DNA of 64,000 nucleotides from positions 32,424 to 96,423 of the forward strand of contig CAJXTU010000009.1 in NCBI GenBank assembly GCA_913060865.1, in the 5' to 3' direction. Below the pieces are notes generated by a model. That model did no database searches. It was not told the DNA's origin and saw only the letters and a program-made list of their open reading frames with translations. Source of the stretch: an uncultured Cycloclasticus sp. GTDB taxonomy: Bacteria > Pseudomonadota > Gammaproteobacteria > Methylococcales > Cycloclasticaceae. How positions within the stretch are numbered: position 1 is the first letter of the stretch; every line of letters begins with the position of its first letter. This document shows positions 8,930 through 17,900 of this stretch, piece after piece. The position numbers were made by a program, and so were the translations under genes.

Positions 8930-9766
8930 GTTTACTCCCGTTACATGTAATTTGAAGACTTCATCTTCACCGAATGGATTTGACTCCATTTCTATCAAAC
9001 AGTGCAATTCAACCTGTGGCTTGAGCATTGAATAAATATAGTCGACGTTATCTTGATTGCCAAATATTTCAAATGAATACTCACCTTCTGGCACTGGTTG
9101 GGATGACGACGCTACCGACAACTTACCTACATTCTTATATTTATTGAAATCGTATATCTCGCAGCTAAGTTCAACTGTGTCTTTTTCTATTCTTCTGGGC
9201 ACATCAAACATTCGGCGGTCATTAGGGCCAATGTATATATCTGGAGCTTCTTGGTTCACAGGGTTCGCAGATATATGATCAAGCTTTTTGGGATCAATCA
9301 TTCCAGCAAGACTTTGATAGTTAGGCAGCGCAAGCTTCCCTATTTGAATTACCTGAGCATGATAGTGGTGATGTGTATCGCCAATGATCACCGTTGCATC
9401 GCCATCATTGTTAAATGCATAACTAGGCTTCTCTCCTTTTTGAACAGCACCGCAAACTAACTTTAAGAATCCAAAGGAGTCCTTTGTGAAGTCCCAAAGG
9501 TTTTGAGGACCAAGGGAACTCACGAGAGGTAGTGTTAGTTGAACGCCAGAAAGAATAATTTCAAATTGCGTAAGAAGCGACCCTCTTTCAAAATTTGTAG
9601 CTAGAAGGGAAAACACGTCTCTGTCTTTAGCTGACATGCGTTTCGCACCGGAAAATCCGAGATAGGATTTATCAACAACTCCTTGGAAATTATCAAGCGC
9701 TGTTACAGCAATATGAATTGGCACTCCTTCTCGTAAGGCTGACCCATCAATTTTGAATTCATGCAC
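8924..9766 (-). CDS. Hypothetical cassette protein (280 aa)
   Basis: Not confidently recognised; it may belong to an uncharacterised family found on mobile elements. Visible features: an N-terminal segment rich in aromatic and charged residues (residues 1-60), a central His-rich patch IGDTHHHYHAQV near residue 128, and a C-terminal beta-rich part (DNVDYIYSMLKPQVELHCLIEM). No signal peptide or membrane helix. The start chosen is GTG at 9766, about nine bases after GAGGAG. The TAA stop lies inside the attC R box, showing tight fit of gene to cassette. Its place among toxin and defence-type cassettes makes a defence role possible, but nothing in the sequence proves one. Confidence 0.75.
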   Translation of the reverse strand: MHEFKIDGSALREGVPIHIAVTALDNFQGVVDKSYLGFSGAKRMSAKDRDVFSLLATNFERGSLLTQFEIILSGVQLTLPLVSSLGPQNLWDFTKDSFGFLKLVCGAVQKGEKPSYAFNNDGDATVIIGDTHHHYHAQVIQIGKLALPNYQSLAGMIDPKKLDHISANPVNQEAPDIYIGPNDRRMFDVPRRIEKDTVELSCEIYDFNKYKNVGKLSVASSSQPVPEGEYSFEIFGNQDNVDYIYSMLKPQVELHCLIEMESNPFGEDEVFKLHVTGVNP

Positions 9767-9791
9767 TATCCATTGCTCCTCATATTATTGA

Positions 9792-9864
9792 CCCCTAACG
9801 CCTTACTCACCGGAATTTTGGGAGCGAAGCGAGTAAAATTTCCGAGTGCAGTGATTTGTTAGCA
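9792..9864 (-). other. attC recombination site, cassette 7 (Kiwa-like)
   Basis: Bounded by GTTAGCA and CCCTAACG on the plus strand, with inverted arms GGAATTTTGGGAGCG and GTAAAATTTCC around a short loop. It lies directly after the kwaB-like stop. Confidence 0.8.
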
Positions 9865-9866
9865 TG

Positions 9867-10754
9867 CTACCGCGCACGTTTAGAGTTAGTTAAGTAATTA
9901 TTACCAGACAACGGCCCTTTATATATATCTTCTAATAAAAAGTGCAGCACCTCTTTGAGTTTTTTCTTATCACTTGGCAATGTTATTTTGCCATTATTTA
10001 CAACGATTGAAATATCAGAGAAATTGGCCGCCGCTGTAGATATTTGGGTAACAGTATAGTTGTCTAATACCCCCGAACTTTCAATAGAATGCGCCATCTT
10101 TCTTACTTGCGTATCAGCTTTTGAGATAAAACTTGCAAGGTCAGCAATTTCCAATGAGGCATGTTGAGACATCTGATTTAAGTCTTCGTCTGTTGCTTCT
10201 CTATAAAACTCAGATAGATCAAAAACCATTCGAGCATTGTGAAAGCTTTTAAATTTCGTTTTATTGTCTTCAATGATTGCTACTAACTTATTATCAATCG
10301 TAAATATGTCATCAGTTGTTTTTACAAACGTATTGCCAGTTTGCATCTTTATTAGTGGGAGCTGATTTAGCGAAAGAGCCTGTCTTGATGAAAACTTTTG
10401 AACAAACACTTTGGTTTGACCATTTGTAATTATGCCTGTGAATATTGCTTTTATCGGCTCATTTGAAAAATTGGAAATATTCACATCAGTAAAAGATGAT
10501 GCATTTGCATTGATTACATTCCTCATCAACGTTGATTCACTAATATCATCAATAGTGAGGACTTCATTTGCGTCTGGCTTCCAGTCACCATTAAAATCCA
10601 CTTCAGTATCTACTCCCTGCTCAAAGAACACTCGCTGATCTTCAAATATTTGAATCAGCTCTGACTGAAGTGGATTATTTACCCTAACTCGTTTAATTTG
10701 ACAGCTGCCGCTATCGTCCTTAATAAAAGCGAAAAAATTCTGCTGTGCTGTCAT
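9867..10754 (-). CDS. kwaB: KwaB-like protein with DUF4868 domain (Kiwa system)
   Basis: 295-residue soluble protein matching the DUF4868 family. Visible landmarks are TTDDIFTIDNKLVAIIEDN near residue 147, the F-x-S-F-x-N-A element after it, and the conserved C-terminal end (PLSGNNYLTNSKRAR). DUF4868 defines KwaB of the Kiwa anti-phage system; KwaB acts with the membrane partner KwaA, which senses phage activity at the membrane. The gene follows the membrane gene with a one-base gap, has RBS GAGGAAT before its ATG, and the pair is bounded by attC sites, so both genes move as one cassette. The two-gene order and sizes match Kiwa. Assignment is from recognition, not alignment. Confidence 0.75.
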   Translation of the reverse strand: MTAQQNFFAFIKDDSGSCQIKRVRVNNPLQSELIQIFEDQRVFFEQGVDTEVDFNGDWKPDANEVLTIDDISESTLMRNVINANASSFTDVNISNFSNEPIKAIFTGIITNGQTKVFVQKFSSRQALSLNQLPLIKMQTGNTFVKTTDDIFTIDNKLVAIIEDNKTKFKSFHNARMVFDLSEFYREATDEDLNQMSQHASLEIADLASFISKADTQVRKMAHSIESSGVLDNYTVTQISTAAANFSDISIVVNNGKITLPSDKKKLKEVLHFLLEDIYKGPLSGNNYLTNSKRAR

Positions 10755-10755
10755 T

Positions 10756-11274
10756 TTATTCCTCTACATCGATAACTATATATTCTGTTAACTGAGCCAC
10801 CGTTAAAGGTTGGCTAGCATGCCTAAGTTCTTTTTTTGTGATAAGTACGTAAGTTACACCCTCTGGCGTACCTACTTTATAAAAATGCCATTTCATGATG
10901 CCTAGAAGAGGATTGAAGTGATAGCTATATCCAGTACTGGTTATCACGGCAAATACTAATAATGTCGGAACCCAAACTGTCCAGTTTAGTGCTGTGAAAC
11001 TTGCAGTAAAAAGCGGAAGTAAATATAAAAGAAGAAAGCCCATATTTTCACGATCAGCAGCTTCAACAGTCGCTACAGAAAAATTGAAGCGCTCTAGGTT
11101 TTTCTTTGCATAGCGAAGCATCCAGATGCAAACCAGCACTAGAAATAATGAAGCGGCAATAGCCAAGCTAGCAAATGTTTTTTCGCCATCAAACCAAGCC
11201 ACCCAAGCATAAGTAAAGCCTACTGGGGCTATTGCTGTGCTAGTAAGTAAAATTTTGGCCAGTGTACTTAACAC
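10756..11274 (-). CDS. kwaA: KwaA-like four-helix membrane protein (Kiwa system)
   Basis: About 172 residues from the preferred GTG at 11274, which has AAAGGA six bases upstream; a TTG start at 11310 would add 12 polar residues. Four hydrophobic helices are visible: AKILLTSTAIAPVGFTYAWV, SLAIAASLFLVLVCIWML, MGFLLLYLLPLFTASF and WVPTLLVFAVITSTG. A C-terminal cytosolic tail follows, starting NPLLGIMKWHFYKV. KwaA of Kiwa has four transmembrane helices and this size. The partner DUF4868 gene lies one base downstream. Identity as KwaA rests mainly on topology, length and the neighbour, so it is less certain than KwaB. Confidence 0.68.
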   Translation of the reverse strand: MLSTLAKILLTSTAIAPVGFTYAWVAWFDGEKTFASLAIAASLFLVLVCIWMLRYAKKNLERFNFSVATVEAADRENMGFLLLYLLPLFTASFTALNWTVWVPTLLVFAVITSTGYSYHFNPLLGIMKWHFYKVGTPEGVTYVLITKKELRHASQPLTVAQLTEYIVIDVEE

Positions 11275-11315
11275 ATTCGTTCCTTTGCTCGAAGTTGTAA
11301 TTGAAGTCAATTTGC

Positions 11316-11382
11316 ATGCTAACGCCGCGCTTTGCGGAGAGCGAGCGTAGCGAGTGATTCCGACAACAGCACTTTGTTAGAG
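11316..11382 (-). other. attC recombination site, cassette 6
   Basis: Short site of about 67 bases bounded on the plus strand by GCTAACG and GTTAGAG, with an inner hairpin around GCGAGCGTAGCGAG. Confidence 0.75.
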
Positions 11383-11387
11383 CACAT

Positions 11388-12056
11388 TTACTCTGGCTCC
11401 GAGATAAAACTTAGAAACGAATCGCCGAGACTAGTTGAGCGCTTCTGCCCCAACCCATTCCCTGACATTGTTACATTCAAGCCATCAGTATTTACCAAAC
11501 CTCTTGAATTAAGGTCTTTCCACAGTTGATTGTATAGTTCTTGGCGACCACGCATTTCTGGCATGTTGTGTTCTAGCACACTACTCAAACCACCCATACT
11601 CATGCCCGGCGGTGGTGTTGGCGCCTGAAATAGCTTGAGTATTTGAACATGTAACTCGGTTAACGTATCAACAAAATTCAAAAATATATGCTGCATTGCC
11701 TCCTCGGGGGCTTGCCCCGTGGCAATATTTACCACAGCATTTCGTAGTGCTTCTAATTTCTCTTCTTTATGTGTTCGTAGTGCGAGTTGTGAGGCGTACA
11801 TTGCAGCCGAAATGAACTGCTCATTTTCTTGAAGTGATTCTAGATCTAGCCCTTTATCTTCTAATTCTTGAAGTTTTTCCCCAACTTGAGCCATCCATTC
11901 AGATCGTCTCTTTTCTAAAGGTGGCTGCACAACATTTTGAAATAATTCAACAGCAGCTCCACCTAATACAGGTATTGCAGACAACCCAGACTTGACTACG
12001 GAATGAGCAATGTCACCTGATGATTGTGATGGAATTTTTATTTCTTTGTCGTCCAT
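11388..12056 (-). CDS. Hypothetical cassette protein with N-terminal hydrophobic segment (222 aa)
   Basis: Not recognised with confidence. Residues 15-45 form an amphipathic to hydrophobic segment (HSVVKSGLSAIPVLGGAAVE) followed by PPLEKRRSEW. Then comes a long charged helical region (residues 55-135) and a Pro/Gly/Met-rich linker (PTPPPGMSMGG) before a small C-terminal domain ending SFISEPE. A glycine-containing membrane-seeking N-terminus plus a helical body would suit a membrane-active effector, but that is speculation. RBS AGGGAG lies before the ATG. The cassette is bounded by attC sites and contains only this gene. Confidence 0.75.
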   Translation of the reverse strand: MDDKEIKIPSQSSGDIAHSVVKSGLSAIPVLGGAAVELFQNVVQPPLEKRRSEWMAQVGEKLQELEDKGLDLESLQENEQFISAAMYASQLALRTHKEEKLEALRNAVVNIATGQAPEEAMQHIFLNFVDTLTELHVQILKLFQAPTPPPGMSMGGLSSVLEHNMPEMRGRQELYNQLWKDLNSRGLVNTDGLNVTMSGNGLGQKRSTSLGDSFLSFISEPE

Positions 12057-12073
12057 TCTTCTCTCCCTTTCTT

Positions 12074-12155
12074 GCTCTAACGTTTTAAAGAAGTGGCGCG
12101 CGGCTCTTTGCGCGTCCCAGTGAGCATAGCGAACGACTTGATTTTTTTGTTATAT
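12074..12155 (-). other. attC recombination site, cassette 5
   Basis: Bounded by CTCTAACG and GTTATAT. Nearly identical in sequence to the attC of cassette 2 (14,894-14,974), with only a few substitutions over about 70 bases, including the shared GCGCGCGG and GAACGACTTGATTTTTTTG blocks. Confidence 0.8.
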
Positions 12156-12911
12156 TCACTTACAAAAAGTCCCAAATCTTTTTTTCCACTTACGCTCAAG
12201 TGGCTTTATACGTGGTAACAGTTTTTCACAAAATTCATTAAGAGTTTCTGCCACTTTAGGATTAGACGAGCTAGTAGTGTTAAAAATAATACTAAAAGAT
12301 AACCCATAAATTGCTTTTGCATTATAAAACCTGAAAGAAGCATACCTCCAATCAGTTACCTTATTGAGTTCCACATGTAACGATGGTGCAGCAGTTCCTG
12401 GGCTTGGGTGAATAGCTTTATCTCTAAAACTGAAAGTCTGTTTTATTATATTTCTCAAACTCTTGCTATTAGAATTATTCAAACGAAACGCCATTCGAAG
12501 AACTTCTGAAATTTGCTTATACCTTGCTGTGCTATTTTCTCGCCACGAGTCTAATGTCGATTGCGAAATTTCAACATGCTCTTTAATACTCGCATAATAT
12601 GCATCTAGCGCGATACCAGTAGCCATTATTGACTGCATTCCTGCAATAGATTCTTTTTTCAAATAGAGAGAAATTTTTTCGTCATTTTTTTCCTCTTTTG
12701 CAAGCATCAGTTTCTTATGAGCTGACTCCGTATTCAATAGATGTTTGTACGCGATCTCTAACCAATACTCGGTCATGTCTATACCTAGATGAAGTACGAC
12801 AGGACTAGCCTCTATCTTTCCTTTCTCATTCACAGAAATAGAAAAAGATTGAACACTAAACACGTCACCTTTAACAAGGAATACCCCAGAATCTGGTTTG
12901 GAATCTGTCAC
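12156..12911 (-). CDS. HEPN-like cassette protein (251 aa)
   Basis: Soluble, helix-rich protein. Near residue 160 the sequence FRDKAIHP contains R-x4-H with Asp after the Arg, the RNase motif of many HEPN toxins and defence proteins. The motif is placed between two predicted helices as in HEPN folds. The N-terminal 45 residues look like a small beta-strand domain. HEPN proteins are commonly metal-independent RNases in toxin-antitoxin and abortive-infection systems. The start is GTG with AAGGAG upstream. No partner gene lies in the cassette, so either it acts alone or the HEPN part is structural. The family call is motif-based inference. Confidence 0.6.
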   Translation of the reverse strand: MTDSKPDSGVFLVKGDVFSVQSFSISVNEKGKIEASPVVLHLGIDMTEYWLEIAYKHLLNTESAHKKLMLAKEEKNDEKISLYLKKESIAGMQSIMATGIALDAYYASIKEHVEISQSTLDSWRENSTARYKQISEVLRMAFRLNNSNSKSLRNIIKQTFSFRDKAIHPSPGTAAPSLHVELNKVTDWRYASFRFYNAKAIYGLSFSIIFNTTSSSNPKVAETLNEFCEKLLPRIKPLERKWKKRFGTFCK

Positions 12912-12927
12912 TGAATCTCCTTGTGAA

Positions 12928-13013
12928 TATAACGTTAGAATTAAACGGCGCCGCTTTTCGGCGTCCGAGCAGGGCAGGTTTTTTGCCCTGCGTTTTTAAA
13001 TGACTTGTTATGT
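12928..13013 (-). other. attC recombination site, cassette 4
   Basis: Bounded by ATATAACG and GTTATGT, with strong arms CAGGGCA and TGCCCTG around a T-rich loop and a second pair CGCCG/CGGCG. Confidence 0.8.
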
Positions 13014-13517
13014 TTCGTCTTCATTTTTTGGTAACCTCCCTTTTTCAGCCTCATCCTTTACTTTATCCCATTCTATTTTAAGTAATTCTTGAACATCTGT
13101 TACCATGCCTTTTAGGTCTTTCTTTAGTTCTTCTTTTTGGCTTTCATGTGTGTGGCTTGAAATAGTATCTATCCATCCTATTATTTTTTTACCAAGTTTT
13201 TCGTTTGGGTTTATCTGAAGCTGAATAAGAATTCTTAATTGATCTATTTCCTTTAATATTTCTTTCGATTCATCACTTCCTTCTTCTACGTCCGAGATTA
13301 CCCAGTTGTATGTTAAACCTGCATATTTCGATACATTTTCACGAAGTGCATTTATCCATTTCACACGCTCAGCTGTAATAGAATTGATGTAGGTAGTGCG
13401 CCTATTGATATAGATATTATAAATAATATTACCTAGACCAATGAGGAATGTTGCAGCAATTCCTACAATATAGAATATATCTTTAAGCTCAAATGCATCC
13501 TTTAATTCAAGAGCCAT
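13008..13517 (-). CDS. Membrane-anchored helical cassette protein (169 aa)
   Basis: One N-terminal transmembrane helix (IFYIVGIAATFLIGLGNIIY, residues 14-33) followed by a cytosolic helical domain beginning RRTTYINSITAERVKWINAL and ending in charged, likely coiled-coil helices. Small membrane-tethered proteins with a T-x2-R-x2-W-I-x2-L-R segment are frequent among integron cassettes, but I know of no function. It has RBS AAAGGAA before the ATG. The stop codon overlaps the attC box. It is the only gene of its cassette, directly downstream of a HEPN-motif cassette and upstream of another. Confidence 0.72.
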   Translation of the reverse strand: MALELKDAFELKDIFYIVGIAATFLIGLGNIIYNIYINRRTTYINSITAERVKWINALRENVSKYAGLTYNWVISDVEEGSDESKEILKEIDQLRILIQLQINPNEKLGKKIIGWIDTISSHTHESQKEELKKDLKGMVTDVQELLKIEWDKVKDEAEKGRLPKNEDET

Positions 13518-13536
13518 AATTTATTCCTTTTAGAAA

Positions 13537-13616
13537 CATAACGCCGCAATAAAAGGCGAGCGTTAGCGAGTCCAGCCCACGCTTTTTGTGGGCGATTTTT
13601 AATTGCCTTGTTAGCT
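13537..13616 (-). other. attC recombination site, cassette 3
   Basis: Bounded by ACATAACG and GTTAGCT, with arms GCCCACGC and GTGGGC around a T-rich loop. The gene stop codon lies inside the GCTAAC box. Confidence 0.82.
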
Positions 13617-14879
13617 ATTTTCATCTTGAATAACCTTCAAGCTTTTTATTTCACTTTGTTCAGGCGGTAATAAATCTGTTATCCAATTGACTATGGCCTC
13701 CCTCGTGACCTCGAAACACATTCTATGCATATGAGAAGTATTGATTTTTTCATCGTCCATTAGGGGGTCAGAAAATCTATTCGCTTCAAACTCTCCAAGC
13801 GGAAAAGAACCAGCGTGAAAATGTGCAGACCTGACTGAACCATAGAGGTATTCCAAAAGGGGATTAATATGATCTACTGACCTTACATATTTTCTTACGA
13901 ACTCACTGAACCCATTACATGATTGGTCAGCCTTACTAATTGCTTCAACTGCCGCTACGCGATAAGCAAGCCCTACAGAAGGAAATTGAGACCCTACAGC
14001 GGCCGCTACTTGATACAAGCGTGCAGCACAATCAAATGGATCCGCTATAGATAAATCAGAAGAGTCTATTGTTTTAAGTATTTTTCTTGCCTGAGGAGGC
14101 AAGCTAAGAAGCTCACCTGCCACACGATATCGGGCCGTAAGTGATCCGCTGTATTTTCCTAGCGGGCAAACAACCCCTTTTTTTGGCATATCAGTTAATT
14201 GTGGTCCCAAGCCCCAAAATCCAAGTTGAAGTCTTTCTGATTTTTCGGATGGACGATTATCTTTAGATGGAATAACCCAGCGAGCACTTGACGAGGATTG
14301 GTATAACCCTACGTTAAGCAGGAGAGATAACCGAGCTGCTTGGCGTCTTGCTATCTCTTCCGCCAAAGCCATTGCATCCATTTCATCTATCGCATCAACT
14401 TCAATATCAATAGATACTACTCTCTCCGCATTTATCAGATGCGGCTGATCATCATCTGGCCATACGGGAGCAAACCTTATACCGTGAAGCCAATATTCGC
14501 CATCAATTTGAGTCCCAATATAGTTGAAAAAAAACCTTCTAAAATATTTATTCTTTCTTTCTGCTATGGTTGCAGAAAAAACAGAGTTAATGAATTCTTG
14601 TGTTGCTATCTCCCAGTTGGCAACAGAAGGGGATTCTTCAGCACAAATAGCTTCTACATAAAGCAGCTCTCCTTCTATCGATTTCACGACCCGCCATGTG
14701 ATCGGAACTTCCTCTTGGTCAATTGAAAATGGTCCTGTAATGGTACTCTCAAAAGAGCCGCCATCACCGTAGCCAGCTGAACCAGAGTATCCAGAAGTAC
14801 GTGCTCGAAGCTGAGAATTCAAATAATCCAAGAATAATCTTTGTCTGTTGCCTTTAGGTAGATTTAACTCAACTTTCAT
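13611..14879 (-). CDS. HEPN-motif cassette protein (422 aa)
   Basis: Large soluble protein with no signal peptide or membrane helix. The C-terminal third is helical and contains SVRSAHFHAGSF near residue 355, giving R-x4-H (Arg-Ser-Ala-His-Phe-His), the arrangement seen in ApeA-like HEPN RNase domains; the surrounding LLEYLYGS...AHFHAG resembles that group. The N-terminal two thirds has no domain I recognise. ApeA-type proteins act in abortive anti-phage defence by degrading RNA, so a defence role is plausible. GTG at 14,885 and ATG at 14,879 are both possible starts; the ATG has the better spacing from GAGAG. One gene fills a 1.4 kb cassette, which is long for a cassette. Confidence 0.6.
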   Translation of the reverse strand: MKVELNLPKGNRQRLFLDYLNSQLRARTSGYSGSAGYGDGGSFESTITGPFSIDQEEVPITWRVVKSIEGELLYVEAICAEESPSVANWEIATQEFINSVFSATIAERKNKYFRRFFFNYIGTQIDGEYWLHGIRFAPVWPDDDQPHLINAERVVSIDIEVDAIDEMDAMALAEEIARRQAARLSLLLNVGLYQSSSSARWVIPSKDNRPSEKSERLQLGFWGLGPQLTDMPKKGVVCPLGKYSGSLTARYRVAGELLSLPPQARKILKTIDSSDLSIADPFDCAARLYQVAAAVGSQFPSVGLAYRVAAVEAISKADQSCNGFSEFVRKYVRSVDHINPLLEYLYGSVRSAHFHAGSFPLGEFEANRFSDPLMDDEKINTSHMHRMCFEVTREAIVNWITDLLPPEQSEIKSLKVIQDENS

Positions 14880-14893
14880 TGTCACTCTCAGAT

Positions 14894-14974
14894 AGCTAAC
14901 GTTTTAAATAAGGGGCGCGCGGCTTTTTGCGCGTCCCAGTGAGCAGAGCGAACGACTTGATTTTTTTGTTATGC
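14894..14974 (-). other. attC recombination site, cassette 2
   Basis: Bounded by AGCTAACG and GTTATGC and almost identical to the attC of cassette 5. The two sites are about 2.8 kb apart in the same orientation and enclose cassettes 3 to 5. Confidence 0.82.
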
Positions 14975-17900
14975 ATTGGACACCAGATAAACGATACGCC
15001 CCCAAAACGAAATCCAAAATATAGACGAGATAAATAAAAGCACGCTAAATAGCCACGAGGCCGCTTCTCGCTTGCCGCTGTCAGCCTCAAATTCATTCCA
15101 CTTTATGTGATAAAGCCAAAGAGCCAATGTAGTGAATAAGGTGATTGCAGTAATCTCAATGCTGCTAGTTAGCATATGCTCGAATACAGCTCCTTTGGCG
15201 ATATAAGGAAATGATATTTTTGCACTTAATGTTACAGCCCAATTGATTGCAGCTGCAACGAAACACAATGATATTAAAAAGTTTGATGGATTAATTATAA
15301 ATAGCTTTATTTTCGTCCCGTAATTACGTTCTTTATAGGGGTTACGAATTGAACATAAAAAGCCTAGAAACATAATAGGACCAACAAAAGTCAGTATACT
15401 TCGACCTGCAATATGCTCTTGCATTATCGTAGAAATTGGCTCGGCCAGCTTTGGAAAAAAATCACCAACGATACCAAGAAGAAACATTGCAATGAAAAAG
15501 TAAACAAATATGCCTATGTTTTCTGTAATTTTATATGACTAAATTTATCCATGTGGTCCTTGTTGAAGATGCATAACGCCCCACATAACCGGAATTTTGC
15601 GGCGCGCAGCAGAGCAAAATGTCCGTGTTAATGTGATTGTTAGGCATGCTATTAATAATATTTGAAACCAAAAAGATCTAGTGAAACAGCCAACCACTTT
15701 GGTTCATTATATGAGCCAGCAATGTATGCTGGTCCTCTCGAACCTTCAACATCCCAATCAGGTACTTCATTTGAAAAGCCATAAACTAGCTCAAACGCTT
15801 CTTCTGATGTAGGTAAAACTACTAGGGTGTGCTCAGGATCAAGCTGGAGTGACTCTGTATTTATTCGCCATTCTCGCTCCCAAGTAAAATCAGTTCCATT
15901 TGTTGGGTCATATGGGACAAATCGATACTTTTGGCTTTCTTTCATTTCACTTAGCTCTGATGGGTGGCCATAAATTACTGGCCTGCCACCTTGCTTAAAA
16001 AGCCATTCTTTTGATACAGCTATGCCATAGGGCTCATACCTAGGGCGCTCATCTTCAGTTGCTGCAATTTCTGCTAAGGAAAATATTGAGTTGAATTCTT
16101 GGATTGGTGCTTCAGTAAATGAAATGCTGGGGAACCCATATGTCCAACTACTAGTTCCTATTAGCTTTGATTCATGCAGTATCTTATTAAGTACTCCACT
16201 TGCACTACCCGTTGTGTGCATAGAAGAATTCTCACCCGTACTTATTTTAAGAAATTTTTCAGTCGATGCTCGTGTAAAATGAAAAAGCATAGACCCCATA
16301 TCTCGGCGTACCAAACGAATTCTTTTAGACAATTGATCCGATAATTCTGGTGTTTTGTGATCTTCCATATTTTTATTGCCTAACTTGTTATTAAGGGGAA
16401 CAAAAAGTCCCTGTAATTTCTATACATAGAAGGACTGTAATACCCTGTAATTTGATAATAAAGAACAAACAGGGAATTATTCCGCCTACGTTAAGTTAAA
16501 GACTAACATAGTCGATAGTATTTAGTTAGCATCCAGTTACACGGTGTTTTGCAAGTGCGGATAAGCGCTCTCAAAAACCTTGAATGCTACACCCTTCCTA
16601 ACTATAAATAGACCCAGCAAGTTCCAATTGGATAAGATAAAGCCGCATTTCAAATTCAAGCTGATGGTATGCCGGTAGCATGTGCTCGCATAACCGATAA
16701 AAGGCTTTGTTGTGCTCTTTTTCTTTTAAATGCGCCAGCTCGTGCACGACGATCATGTTTAAAAAATCGATGGGCGCTTTTTTAAAGACCGCGGCCACGC
16801 GTATTTCATTTTTACTTTTTAGTTTGCCACCTTGCACCCGCGACACATGGCTGTGCAGCCCCAATGCATTGTGTACAACGTGCAATTTGCTATCGTAAAT
16901 CACCTTGCTTAAAGCCGATGATTTTTTCATGTATTGGTTTTTAAGCGCCAACACATAATCGCGCAGGGTCTCATCGTTGCTTATATCGTGGGGTTTGGGG
17001 TGTCGTTTGAGTAGAAAGCTGGCTAATTGATTTTGCTGAACAAGTTCGTTGACTTGTTTAATAACCGACGGGGGATATTGTGCTAAATATTTATTAATTG
17101 GCATCTGGGGTTATTGCCTCTATTACGGTGCTAAAGCGAAACAAAGCTAGCCAAAAAAAACTGTGGGCTGTTTATTGAAACTAATAAGCAGCCCATGGTT
17201 ATTGCCGGTGTTACTCTTCGTGAAACACGTCTAACAGTTTGCTAACGACTACGTCAGAAATGATGCTGTGAGCTGACAAGACGGCTTCGATCGCTGCTTT
17301 GTCTTCTTCGGTTGCTGAGCCGTAACGATCGTGCGAGGTGACAAAGCCTTCAAACTGTTCATCGGCGTTATCCAAGCTAATTAACAGATTTTTTTCTTCT
17401 GCCACATCTGCAAACGCTTCAAGAAATGCCTCGAATTCAGCATCTGAATTGATATCAACCTTACAGCTGAAATCAAAACCCATAATGGCGAATTCACCCA
17501 CGTATAATTTTTTGCGCAAACGCCTGCTTCGTACTACTTCTTTAGTCATGATATTTATTGCCTTTTTAGAGATGAGAGATGAGAGATAAGAGAGTGAGAT
17601 CAGTACAGCCGACAAACTTTCTGAGGGACGATTCCAGCCGTATTAATCAGGGCGGGCATATTAGCATAAATATAAGGGCTAGAAATGACGTTAATTAATA
17701 GCCCTGCACTCGCCGATATAAATGTTTGTACGTTATTCAAGCGGTTCCGCTGTCATAAACAAAAAAGCCATACAGAATAACTGCATGGCTTTTTTGCTTG
17801 ATAGATAATTTTCAATTAATTCAAATTAGCCACACAGTACCCACGCTTCCTTTTCAGAGCTGAACATTTTTTCTTTCCAATCATCACATAGTGGAATGAC